This document shows, piece by piece, positions 7,462-15,505 of a stretch of 30,471 bases of DNA. Made by a program: the position numbers and the translations under genes. The notes beneath the pieces were generated by a model. That model made no database searches. It had not been told where the DNA came from and worked only from the letters and a program-made list of their open reading frames with translations. The stretch spans positions 1-30,471 of the forward strand of contig JAZNQL010000054.1 in the NCBI GenBank assembly GCA_045590155.1, written 5' to 3'. The DNA is from JAZNQL01 sp045590155. Its GTDB lineage: Bacteria; Bacillota; Clostridia; UMGS1883; UMGS1540. Positions within the stretch are counted from its first letter, which is position 1. Every line of letters starts with the position of its first letter.

Positions 7462-9645
7462 ATGAGCGATATTTTATCACAGCTTAATCCCGAACAGGCC
7501 CTGGCGGTTAAAACCGTCCGGGGCCCGGTTCTGGTGCTCGCAGGAGCGGGCAGCGGAAAAACAAGAGTGCTCACATACCGCACAGCATACCTTGTGCGTG
7601 AATGCGGAGTAGCTCCGTGGAACATTCTTGCAATAACCTTTACAAACAAAGCGGCGGCCGAAATGAAAACGAGGATAGAAGACCTGATAGGCTCTTCGGC
7701 AGAGGATATGTGGGTAAAAACCTTTCATTCAATGTGTGTACGCATTTTGCGCCGCGACATAGATAAGCTGGGCATATCACAGAGCTTTGTAATATATGAT
7801 TCTGACGACCAGAAAAAACTTATAAAAGAGGTTTTAAAAGAGCTTAATTTTTCGGATAAGGAATATCCTCCGCAGGCAGTACTTTCCTGCATAAGCGGAG
7901 CAAAAGATATGGTAATGGATCCCGAAGAGTACGAGGCAATATATTCTGGCAATTACCGAATGAAAAATATTGCAAGAATATATTCTCTTTATCAGAAAAA
8001 ATTAACTCAGAATAACGCCCTTGATTTTGATGATTTAATTTCTTATACCGTAAAGCTGTTTGAGAAATGCCCTGAAGTACTGGCATTTTACAGAAAGAAG
8101 TTTTTGTATATACATATTGACGAGTATCAGGATACAAACTCTGCACAGTACCGACTTGTAAAGCTTTTGTCAGACGAGCACAGAAACATTTGTGCAGTTG
8201 GCGATGACGACCAGAGTATTTACGGCTTCCGCGGTGCTGATATAAGAAATATTCTTGAATTTGAAAAAGACTTCCCCGATGCAACCGTTATAAAGCTGGA
8301 ACAAAACTACCGTTCTACACAGAACATTTTGTCTGCGGCAAACGAGGTTATAAAAAATAACAAAGGCAGACACGATAAAAAACTCTGGACGGCAAAGCAG
8401 GGCGGAGATAAAATAGAAAGCTATACAGCCCTCGACGAGCGTGACGAGGCATCATTTATAGCATTAAAAATGCACGCCTTAAATAAAAAAGGAATAAAAT
8501 ATTCAGATATGGCAGTGTTATATCGTATGAACGCACAATCCCGTGTTCTTGAAGAAAGTTTCATGCGTGCAGCACTTCCGTACAGAATTTTAGCAGGCCA
8601 TCGTTTTTATGACCGTAAGGAAATAAAAGACGTTATAGCATACTTAAAAGTACTTGAAAACCCAAGCGACAATTTAAGCCTTGTGCGTATTATAAACGAG
8701 CCTAAACGAAAAATCGGCGATGTATCAGTAGGTAACGCAATGGCAAAAGCAGGCGAACTTGGAATAAGCCTTTTTGAACTTATATCAAACCCTGAATATA
8801 CAGACTATTTAGGTAAAGCAAAGGTGCAGATGAGCCAATTTGGCAGGATGATGAAAAGTCTTGCCGATAAAAAAGAAGAACTCTCTGTATCGGAACTTAT
8901 AAAGCTTACAATGGAAAATTCGGGATATTTGGCGCAGTATACATTAAATCCCGATGTTGACGAAAACAGAACCAGAGCCGAAAACGTACGGGAATTTATT
9001 TCGGGTGCGCTTTCTTACGAGCAGGAAAATGAAGGAGCAACCCTAGGGGAATTTTTAGATAACGTGTCCCTGGTGTCAGATGCCGACGGATACGACGGCG
9101 AGGTTGATGCTGCAGTTATGATGACATTGCATACGGCAAAAGGACTTGAGTTTCCCGTTGTATTCTTGTGCGGAATGGAAGAAGGAATTTTCCCTTCAAT
9201 GCGTTCGGCTGATACAAATGAGGGAATAGAGGAAGAAAGAAGACTTTGTTATGTAGGAATTACACGGGCAAAGGAAGAACTTTTTATTACAAACTGCCGT
9301 CAAAGACTTTTCCAGGGCTCAACAGTTTATGCAAGACCCTCTCGTTTTGTCAGCGAAATTCCCGACGAGCTTTTAAAAGTTAATTCGGCACAAAATTCCT
9401 TTAAAACCAATGTTAATACATCGGCACCAAAATCTGCTGGATTTACAGGCTATCAGGTCAAGGCAGAGCCTTCATATAGCGGAGAGAGCTACTCAAGAGG
9501 AGAGCGTGTCCTGCACAAAAAATTCGGCGAAGGCACAATTTTAAGTGCCGTTCCCGTAGGTAACGATATAAAGCTTGAAATAGCGTTTGATAACCATGGC
9601 ACAAAAATATTGCTTGGTGTATACGCAAATCTTAAAAAGATTTAA
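7462..9645 (+). CDS. pcrA: ATP-dependent 3'-5' DNA helicase PcrA (UvrD family)
   Basis: A 727-residue superfamily 1A helicase, the essential PcrA of Gram-positive bacteria. It acts in repair and rolling-circle replication and clears RecA filaments. Walker A is AGAGSGKT at 27-34, and the DEXX box is IDEYQDTNSAQYR near 218-230. Motif III is GDDDQSIYGFRGAD, and the late motifs VMMTLHTAKGLEFPVVFL and RRLCYVGITRAKEEL follow. The last 60 residues (GERVLHKKFGEGTILS) are the Tudor-like PcrA tail that binds RNA polymerase, which separates it from Rep. It starts four bases after the transketolase stop with only a weak AGAAAG site, so coupling is likely. Confidence 0.95.
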   Translation: MSDILSQLNPEQALAVKTVRGPVLVLAGAGSGKTRVLTYRTAYLVRECGVAPWNILAITFTNKAAAEMKTRIEDLIGSSAEDMWVKTFHSMCVRILRRDIDKLGISQSFVIYDSDDQKKLIKEVLKELNFSDKEYPPQAVLSCISGAKDMVMDPEEYEAIYSGNYRMKNIARIYSLYQKKLTQNNALDFDDLISYTVKLFEKCPEVLAFYRKKFLYIHIDEYQDTNSAQYRLVKLLSDEHRNICAVGDDDQSIYGFRGADIRNILEFEKDFPDATVIKLEQNYRSTQNILSAANEVIKNNKGRHDKKLWTAKQGGDKIESYTALDERDEASFIALKMHALNKKGIKYSDMAVLYRMNAQSRVLEESFMRAALPYRILAGHRFYDRKEIKDVIAYLKVLENPSDNLSLVRIINEPKRKIGDVSVGNAMAKAGELGISLFELISNPEYTDYLGKAKVQMSQFGRMMKSLADKKEELSVSELIKLTMENSGYLAQYTLNPDVDENRTRAENVREFISGALSYEQENEGATLGEFLDNVSLVSDADGYDGEVDAAVMMTLHTAKGLEFPVVFLCGMEEGIFPSMRSADTNEGIEEERRLCYVGITRAKEELFITNCRQRLFQGSTVYARPSRFVSEIPDELLKVNSAQNSFKTNVNTSAPKSAGFTGYQVKAEPSYSGESYSRGERVLHKKFGEGTILSAVPVGNDIKLEIAFDNHGTKILLGVYANLKKI

Positions 9646-9677
9646 TCTTTTAGGATGAACGAAAGGAGAGATATAGG

Positions 9678-10976
9678 ATGCAAATAAAAACATTTGGCGG
9701 CGGAACACACGTTCCCGATTCAAAAGAGAGAACATGCACTCTTGCAATAAAGAAACCCGCTTTGCCAAAAACTTTAGTATTTCCTATGTCCCAGCATATA
9801 GGGGCACCTGCAACACCTTTAGTTAAAATTGGAGATAAAGTAAAAAAATATCAAAAAATAGGCGAAGCGACAGGCTTTGTCAGTGCAAATGTGCACTCTT
9901 CAGTATCGGGAGAGGTAGTAGCAGTTGAACCAAGACTTATAGCAAACGGCACTAAAGTAATGTGCGTTGTAGTAGAAAACGACTTTGAGGAAACAGAGTG
10001 CGAGCTTCCTTGCGTGTCTGAAATGTCGCTTGCAGAGTGTGTACGCGAAGCGGGTGTTACAGGTATGGGCGGTGCAGCCTTCCCAACCCATGTAAAGCTT
10101 TCTGTACCCGAAGGGAAAAATATTGATACAATACTTTTAAACGGTGCAGAGTGTGAGCCTTATCTTACAAGCGACCACCGTGTAATGCTTGATTATCCCA
10201 AAGAGGTTATAGGCGGACTTTTAGAAGTAATGAAAGCTTTGAAAGTAGAGCGCGGCATAATTGCCATTGAAGAAAATAAAATGGACGCCATAGAAGTAAT
10301 ACAGCGTGAAGCTAAAAAACAAGAAGGTATTGAGGTATGTGTTTTAAAAACAAAATATCCTCAAGGCTCTGAAAAACAACTTATAGATGCCGCTTTAAAA
10401 AGAAAGGTTCCAAGAGGCGGACTTCCTGCCGATGCAGGAGTTGTAGTTATAAATATAGATACTGCAACAGCAATTTTCAATGCAGTAAAGGGCATTCCTT
10501 TAGTAGAAAGAGTAGTTACGGTGTCGGGCACAATAGTGAGTGAGCCTTCAAACTTCTTTGTAAAGATGGGTACACCTGTAAGCCATCTTTTAGAAGAAGC
10601 AGGCGGTACAACAGAAGAAATAGAGAAACTCATATCAGGCGGACCCATGATGGGTATGGCATTACAGTCAGCTGATGTTCCCGTAACAAAGGGGATGGGA
10701 GCAATCCTCGCTTTTGGACACACAGATGCAAGCTTGCCAGAAGAATCAGCATGCATAAACTGTGCAAGATGTGCCGATGCCTGTCCCATAGGACTTTTAC
10801 CTATGAAGCTTAATGCATACGCCAAAAAGGGCATGTACGAAAACTGTAATTCATATAACATTTTTGACTGTATAGAATGCGGCTCATGCACATTTGTTTG
10901 TCCCGCAAAAAGACATATTGTGCAGACTATCCGTCTTGCAAAACAAAAGATAAAGCAGGGAGGAGCAGTAAAATGA
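9678..10976 (+). CDS. rnfC: Rnf complex subunit RnfC
   Basis: A 432-residue peripheral subunit that binds FMN, NADH and two 4Fe-4S clusters and is the NAD+ side of the Rnf complex. The N-terminal part has a biotinyl-like fold (about 35-95). GMGGAAFPTHVK is followed by the NADH/FMN-binding core (NGAECEPYLTSDHRVM, KYPQGSEKQLI, SGGPMMGMAL). Two ferredoxin motifs follow near the C-terminus, CINCARCADACP and CIECGSCTFVCP. The ATG lies behind GAAAGGAGAG, 32 bases after pcrA. It is the first gene of rnfCDGEAB and overlaps rnfD by four bases (ATGA). Confidence 0.96.
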   Translation: MQIKTFGGGTHVPDSKERTCTLAIKKPALPKTLVFPMSQHIGAPATPLVKIGDKVKKYQKIGEATGFVSANVHSSVSGEVVAVEPRLIANGTKVMCVVVENDFEETECELPCVSEMSLAECVREAGVTGMGGAAFPTHVKLSVPEGKNIDTILLNGAECEPYLTSDHRVMLDYPKEVIGGLLEVMKALKVERGIIAIEENKMDAIEVIQREAKKQEGIEVCVLKTKYPQGSEKQLIDAALKRKVPRGGLPADAGVVVINIDTATAIFNAVKGIPLVERVVTVSGTIVSEPSNFFVKMGTPVSHLLEEAGGTTEEIEKLISGGPMMGMALQSADVPVTKGMGAILAFGHTDASLPEESACINCARCADACPIGLLPMKLNAYAKKGMYENCNSYNIFDCIECGSCTFVCPAKRHIVQTIRLAKQKIKQGGAVK

Positions 10977-11911
10977 GTTTAAAAGTATCATCATCTCCGC
11001 ACATTCGCCATACCGATACAACCAAAAGCATAATGCTTGATGTTTTAATAGCACTTATGCCCGCAGCAATAGCAGGTATGTATTACTTTGGTTTGGGTGC
11101 AGCTCTTTGTGTGCTGGTTTCAGTAGCGTCCTGCATTCTTTTTGAATGGTTGTGGCAGAAATTTATAGTGAAGAAAAAGACAACAATAGGAGATTTAAGC
11201 GCAGCAGTAACAGGTCTTTTGCTTGGTATGAGCCTGCCTGCAGGCATCCCCTTGTGGATGATTGTAATAGGTGCATTTTTTGCAATAATTATTGTAAAAC
11301 AGCTTTTTGGCGGAATAGGTAATAACTTTGTAAATCCTGCGTTGTCTGCACGTGCATTTATGCTGGCTTCGTGGCCCGTTGCATTAACCCACTGGCAAAT
11401 TCCATTTAAACCTATTGATGCAGTAAGCTCGGCAACAGTACTAGAAAATCTTACCCCGGGAGGAGAACTTCCTTTAATAGGTAATCTTTTCCTCGGCAAA
11501 ATGGCAGGATGTATAGGCGAAACCTGTGCAGCAATGCTTTTGGCGGGCGGTATATACCTTGTAATAAGAAGAGTGATAAAACCAACCATTCCTCTTTGTT
11601 ACATAGCAACAGTATTTTTGTTTATGATGGTAGTTGGCGGTGCACATTATGCACTTGTTCATATACTTTCGGGCAGTCTGTTTCTTGGCGCAATATTTAT
11701 GGCAACCGATTATACAACAAGCCCCACAACAAATTTAGGACACGTTATAATGGGTGTTGGCTGTGGTATAATAACCTGTGTTATAAGACTTTGGGGAACA
11801 TTTCCCGAAGGTATTACCTACGCAATACTCTTTATGAATTGCCTAGTTCCCTTAATAGATAAATTTACAAAGCCGAGAGTATACGGCAGTAAGGGGGTAA
11901 AAAATGCGTAA
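10973..11911 (+). CDS. rnfD: Rnf complex subunit RnfD
   Basis: A 312-residue integral membrane subunit that carries covalent FMN and is thought to form part of the ion path. It has about nine to ten hydrophobic segments. AVSSATVLENLTPG holds the likely flavinylated threonine (SSAT; SGAT is commoner). GNNFVNPALSARAFMLASWP and LGAIFMATDYTTSPTT are family landmarks. I chose the ATG at 10973, which overlaps the rnfC stop and has AGGGAGGAG upstream. A longer reading frame from 10877 would run inside the rnfC iron-sulfur region and is rejected. It overlaps rnfG by eight bases. Confidence 0.95.
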   Translation: MSLKVSSSPHIRHTDTTKSIMLDVLIALMPAAIAGMYYFGLGAALCVLVSVASCILFEWLWQKFIVKKKTTIGDLSAAVTGLLLGMSLPAGIPLWMIVIGAFFAIIIVKQLFGGIGNNFVNPALSARAFMLASWPVALTHWQIPFKPIDAVSSATVLENLTPGGELPLIGNLFLGKMAGCIGETCAAMLLAGGIYLVIRRVIKPTIPLCYIATVFLFMMVVGGAHYALVHILSGSLFLGAIFMATDYTTSPTTNLGHVIMGVGCGIITCVIRLWGTFPEGITYAILFMNCLVPLIDKFTKPRVYGSKGVKNA

Positions 11912-12476
11912 AGAAATTATAAAGCTTGGTGGCATATTAACTGCAATAACCCTGATTATTACCCTTATACTGGCACTTGTAAATATGGTAACAAAAGATA
12001 GAATTTCAGAAAACAATGCAAATAAAGAGCTTGCAGCCTGTCAGGAAATAATAGATGCAGAGTTTACAAATATTACAGAAACTCTTCCCCAAAACGAAAA
12101 AATAACAGCCGTTTACGAAGGTGTTAAAAATGGTAAAAAAGCAGGCTACTGCATATCAGTAATCGGGGAAGGCTATGGCGGAGAAATTTCAATGGTAGTG
12201 GGAATAAATGCAGATTCTACCATTGCAGGAATAAAAATAATTACCCATAGCGAAACACCGGGTCTTGGCTCAAAAGCAACAAAACCCGAATTCGGAAAAG
12301 AATATGAGGGTAAAAAATCACCCCTTTCTGTAATAAAGGGAGCGGCTACAAAAGAAAATGAAATAAACGCAATAAGCGGTGCAACAAGGACAAGTAACGG
12401 AGTTACAAACGCAGTAAATTTAGCAAGCGATTATTTAAAACAAAATTCACTGTTAAAGGGGGATATGAATGCTTAA
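11904..12476 (+). CDS. rnfG: Rnf complex subunit RnfG
   Basis: A 190-residue subunit with one N-terminal membrane anchor (about 8-30) and an exported FMN-binding domain. SGATRT at 158-163 holds the threonine that receives FMN from the flavin transferase ApbE. THSETPGLGSKA at about 114-125 is the family signature that precedes it. It carries electrons on the outer face of the membrane between RnfD and RnfE/A. Both ends overlap neighbours by eight bases. No apbE lies in the window, so the flavin transferase must be encoded elsewhere. Confidence 0.95.
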   Translation: MRKEIIKLGGILTAITLIITLILALVNMVTKDRISENNANKELAACQEIIDAEFTNITETLPQNEKITAVYEGVKNGKKAGYCISVIGEGYGGEISMVVGINADSTIAGIKIITHSETPGLGSKATKPEFGKEYEGKKSPLSVIKGAATKENEINAISGATRTSNGVTNAVNLASDYLKQNSLLKGDMNA

Positions 12477-13068
12477 AACATTAAAAAACGGTATTTTAAC
12501 CGAAAATCCCACCTTTGTATTACTGCTTGGTATGTGCCCCACCCTTGCCGTTACAACATCAGTTAAAAACGGGATAGGAATGGGACTTTCTACAATGGCA
12601 GTACTCATAATGTCAAACCTTGTAATATCTTTAGTCAGAAAAATAATTCCTGATAAAATAAGAATAGCTTCCTACGTTATTATAATAGCGGGATTTGTAA
12701 CCATAGTTGATTTGCTTCTGCAGGCGTTTTTGCCGTCTTTGGCGGAAAGCCTTGGAATGTATATTCCCTTAATAGTTGTAAACTGTATAATACTTGCAAG
12801 AGCGGAAGCATTTGCTTCAAAAAACTCGCCTTTAGACTCTGTACTGGACGGAGTGGGTATGGGTATAGGCTTTACCCTTGCGCTTATTCTTATTTCTTCG
12901 GTACGAGAGATTTTAGGTAATGGAACATTTTACGATATTCCAATCCCCGGAATAGTAGAAAATCCCGCAATTACAATGATTCTTCCTCCCGGCGGATTTT
13001 TAACCCTTGGACTTTTGATGGGCATTGTAAACCTTATAACAAAGAAGGGAGGCAAAGCAAATGGCTGA
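12469..13068 (+). CDS. rnfE: Rnf complex subunit RnfE
   Basis: A 199-residue membrane subunit with about six hydrophobic segments. RnfE and its homologue RnfA sit in inverted topology and hold an iron-sulfur centre in the membrane. Typical stretches are NPTFVLLLGMCPTLAVTTS at about 13-31, with the conserved cysteine at 23, and IPLIVVNCIILARAEAFASK at about 100-119, with the second conserved cysteine. The start codon follows AAGGGGGAT and overlaps the end of rnfG. It overlaps rnfA by eight bases. Confidence 0.95.
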   Translation: MLKTLKNGILTENPTFVLLLGMCPTLAVTTSVKNGIGMGLSTMAVLIMSNLVISLVRKIIPDKIRIASYVIIIAGFVTIVDLLLQAFLPSLAESLGMYIPLIVVNCIILARAEAFASKNSPLDSVLDGVGMGIGFTLALILISSVREILGNGTFYDIPIPGIVENPAITMILPPGGFLTLGLLMGIVNLITKKGGKANG

Positions 13069-13642
13069 TATTTTAAAAATATCAATAGCGGCAATACTTG
13101 TATATAACTTTGTACTCTCAAGATTTTTAGGTATATGCCCCTTCCTTGGCGTATCAAAAAAATTAGATACAGCTCTGGGTATGGGTATGGCGGTAACGTT
13201 TGTAATGGGGTTTTCGTCACTTCTTACATATCTTGTGCAAAAATATTTGCTTGTTCCCTTTAACCTTGAATATTTGCAGACAATAACCTTCATTCTTATA
13301 ATAGCTTCTCTGGTTCAGTTTGTAGAAATGTTTTTGCAGAAAGTAAGTCCGGCACTTTATTCAGCACTTGGTATATATCTTCCTCTCATAACAACAAACT
13401 GTGCAGTTTTAGGCTCGGCACTTATTATTGTAGATACAGATTGGAATCTTATAGAAGGAGTTGTTTTCGGAACAATGTCGGGCGTAGGCTTTTCTGTGGC
13501 AATACTCATTTTTGCAGGCATACGCACACGACTTGAAGTTGCCGATATACCCGAATGTTTAAAAGGCTTTCCCATTGCCCTCATTTCAGCGGCACTTTTG
13601 TCAATGGCATTTTCGGGCTTCGGCGGTATGATTCAACTTTGA
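13061..13642 (+). CDS. rnfA: Rnf complex subunit RnfA
   Basis: A 193-residue, six-segment membrane subunit homologous to RnfE. NFVLSRFLGICPFLGVSK near the N-terminus and YLPLITTNCAVLGSAL in the middle carry the two conserved cysteines that share the membrane iron-sulfur centre with RnfE. The ATG follows GGGAGG and overlaps the rnfE stop by eight bases. The gap to rnfB is 27 bases. Its sequence and length are ordinary for the family. Confidence 0.95.
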   Translation: MADILKISIAAILVYNFVLSRFLGICPFLGVSKKLDTALGMGMAVTFVMGFSSLLTYLVQKYLLVPFNLEYLQTITFILIIASLVQFVEMFLQKVSPALYSALGIYLPLITTNCAVLGSALIIVDTDWNLIEGVVFGTMSGVGFSVAILIFAGIRTRLEVADIPECLKGFPIALISAALLSMAFSGFGGMIQL

Positions 13643-13669
13643 TAAATCCTCATTTGAAAGGAAAAAGTT

Positions 13670-14470
13670 ATGATGAAAATAATAATTCCCTGCCTTATAT
13701 TGGGCATAATTGCCGCTGTAATGGGAACAGTACTGGCAATAGCATCTAAAATATTTAATGTAGAAAAAGATGAAAGACTGGATAAAATAACAGAAAATTT
13801 ACCCGGCGCAAACTGCGGCGGTTGCGGATTTGCAGGTTGCTCTGCTTATGCACAAGCAATTTTAAATGGAGCATCACCCTTTTTATGTAACCCTTGCTCT
13901 TCGGAAGGGCGTGCAGCAATAGCCAAAATAATGGGAGTAGCCCTTGAAGAATCAGAGCCTTTAGTAGCCAGAATTTTGTGTGGCGGAAGCGATGAAGCTT
14001 CACAAATGAAGTTTGAATACGAAGGCTTTAAAAGCTGTGCTGCAGCAGGACTTATAAGCCTTGGACCCAAAGCTTGTGAGGCAGGCTGCCTTGGATTTGG
14101 AGATTGTGCGGCAGTATGTCAGAATAATGCCATAAGCTTCGAAAACGGAATAGCAAAAGTTTTGGAAAATTTGTGCGGTGCTTGCGGTGCATGTGTAAAT
14201 GCTTGCCCAAGAGGAATTATAAAGCTTGTACCTAAAAGAGCAACCTATTATGTAAAATGTAATTCTCACGATAAAGGCGCAGCAGTAGCAAAAAACTGTT
14301 CATTAGGATGCATAGGCTGTAAAATATGTGAAAAACAGTGCGAATTTGATGCTATTCATGTAGAAGACAATCTTGCGTCAATAGATTACTCAAAATGCAC
14401 AGGCTGTGGTAAATGTGCCGAAAAGTGCCCTAAAAAATGTATTATCGGAGTAGAAAATGAGAGTAATTAA
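13670..14470 (+). CDS. rnfB: Rnf complex subunit RnfB (ferredoxin-side iron-sulfur protein)
   Basis: A 266-residue subunit that takes electrons from reduced ferredoxin. Residues 1-25 form a membrane anchor. A RnfB-type 4Fe-4S site (NCGGCGFAGC, with cysteines at 49, 52 and 57 and a fourth near 73-76) follows. The C-terminal 130 residues hold four more cysteine groups, including CGACGACVNACP, CIGCKICEKQC and CTGCGKCAEKCP. It could therefore carry about five clusters, as in long clostridial RnfB. The ATG lies behind GAAAGGAAAA; a second ATG follows at once. It closes rnfCDGEAB and overlaps the CPBP gene by 14 bases. Confidence 0.94.
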   Translation: MMKIIIPCLILGIIAAVMGTVLAIASKIFNVEKDERLDKITENLPGANCGGCGFAGCSAYAQAILNGASPFLCNPCSSEGRAAIAKIMGVALEESEPLVARILCGGSDEASQMKFEYEGFKSCAAAGLISLGPKACEAGCLGFGDCAAVCQNNAISFENGIAKVLENLCGACGACVNACPRGIIKLVPKRATYYVKCNSHDKGAAVAKNCSLGCIGCKICEKQCEFDAIHVEDNLASIDYSKCTGCGKCAEKCPKKCIIGVENESN

Positions 14471-15176
14471 CAGTCTGGTTTATTCTTTTGTATATATAGC
14501 AATCTACCTTGCAACACAAATCACTGTATCAACCGTAAAAGCTTTCGGGCTTTCGGGTGCTATAGGATTGCTTATATCATATATATTTACAATACTTGTG
14601 TGTTCAGTTTTAGCTGATAAAAAACTAAATCTGCCAGCTGGATTTTCTGGTAAAGGAATAACTTTAAAAAGTATAATTTCGGCAATATTATTAACAGCAG
14701 CATTGATGGGAATAGCCTTTGTTTGTACATCGGTTGATATATTTGCCCCTTTTATGGCAGATTATACTCCGGGCCCCGGAGATATAGACGGAAGCAAAAC
14801 AATGATTTTTATAATCTTCTGTTTTGCTGCGCCCATATTTGAAGAACTTTTGTTCCGTGGGCTTATTTTCGGAGAACTTTCAAAAGCAATGCCCGTTTTT
14901 TTGGCAAATATAATTCAGGCGCTTTTGTTTGCGCTTATGCACGCAAATGTAATTCAGGGAGTTTATACATTTATTCTGGCATTTATGCTTGGAATGGTAC
15001 TTTATAAAACAAGATGTATTTATATCCCCATTATAATGCATATAGTGTTTAATATGTTAAGTTCGTTTGCGGGTGTATACTTTTCTGTACCGGGAATTAT
15101 TATAATAGCACCGGCATCGGCAGTTTTGTTAATTGCAGGAATACTTTTATTGCCTAGCCTTAACAACCAACACTAA
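14457..15176 (+). CDS. CPBP-family intramembrane metalloprotease
   Basis: A 239-residue membrane protein of the CPBP (CAAX protease/bacteriocin-processing, also called Abi) family. About seven hydrophobic segments are visible. The catalytic motifs are all present: EExxxR at 129-134 (FEELLFRG), His162 (ALMHANVIQG) and HxxxN at 195-199 (IMHIVFNML). Family members cut proteins in the membrane or serve in immunity and sorting; the substrate here is unknown. The start lies inside the end of rnfB. Its last six codons and stop lie in the left inverted repeat of the element at 15155-15439, so an insertion may have replaced the original C-terminus. Confidence 0.85.
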   Translation: MRVINSLVYSFVYIAIYLATQITVSTVKAFGLSGAIGLLISYIFTILVCSVLADKKLNLPAGFSGKGITLKSIISAILLTAALMGIAFVCTSVDIFAPFMADYTPGPGDIDGSKTMIFIIFCFAAPIFEELLFRGLIFGELSKAMPVFLANIIQALLFALMHANVIQGVYTFILAFMLGMVLYKTRCIYIPIIMHIVFNMLSSFAGVYFSVPGIIIIAPASAVLLIAGILLLPSLNNQH

Positions 15177-15439
15177 AGACGCCTCAAACGGCTAATTTTC
15201 GGCATCTTCCGGCTTGTTGTCTTTGAAAGGCGTCAGCCTTACAAGCCTTACTGCATCCTCCGCACCGAAATCTGCTCAAAAATTCATACGTTTGAGGTCC
15301 GTTGGAGTTTTTAAATAATAAAATTTGTTTCAGTCAAGGCAAAAACGCAGGGAATATTGGTATATTCCCGAGGCTTTTAACGATGAATGTGGCAAAATTT
15401 ATATTAAAAAACCTTCTTTAGTGTTAGTTATTAAGGCTA
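15155..15439. mobile_element. MITE-like element with 25-bp terminal inverted repeats
   Basis: The ends at 15155-15179 and 15415-15439 are inverted copies matching at 23 of 25 positions, and both end in TA at the outer edge (TAGCCTTAA and TTAAGGCTA). Inside are nested inverted repeats: CCTCAAACG/CGTTTGAGG (15182-15190, 15289-15297), TTTCGG/CCGAAA (15197-15202, 15265-15270) and GGCTTGT/ACAAGCC (15211-15217, 15241-15247). A hairpin GGGAATA/TATTCCC lies at 15350-15369. It has no reading frame of its own. This fits a non-autonomous miniature element, perhaps of the TA-inserting Tc1/mariner or IS630 type, but the transposase family is inference. It fills most of the 329-bp gap before thrS. Confidence 0.6.
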
Positions 15440-15444
15440 AGGGC

Positions 15445-15473
15445 TTGACAAAACGACGTTAAAAGATTAAAAT
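15445..15473 (+). promoter_or_regulatory. Promoter of thrS
   Basis: Perfect TTGACA at 15445-15450, a 17-nt spacer and TAAAAT at 15468-15473. It starts five bases after the right end of the MITE-like element. The predicted leader to the thrS ATG is only about 25 bases. Confidence 0.75.
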
Positions 15474-15505
15474 TTTTATTAAATATAAGAAAAAAGGTGA
15501 TTTGA

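Noticed and set aside
10877..10972. Extended N-terminus for rnfD beginning inside rnfC
   Set aside because: The added 32 residues are the shifted frame of the RnfC ferredoxin region and have no RnfD homology. The ATG at 10973, with AGGGAGGAG and the ATGA overlap, is the natural start.
10361..11589. Long minus-strand ORFs opposite rnfC and rnfD (10361-10891, 11083-11589)
   Set aside because: They are shadows of the true genes. They lack ribosome binding sites and recognisable domains, and Rnf proteins on the plus strand explain the region.
15177..15505. T-box leader for thrS
   Set aside because: The conserved T-box antiterminator sequence (AGGGUGGNACCGCG) is absent, and the promoter lies downstream of all the structured DNA.
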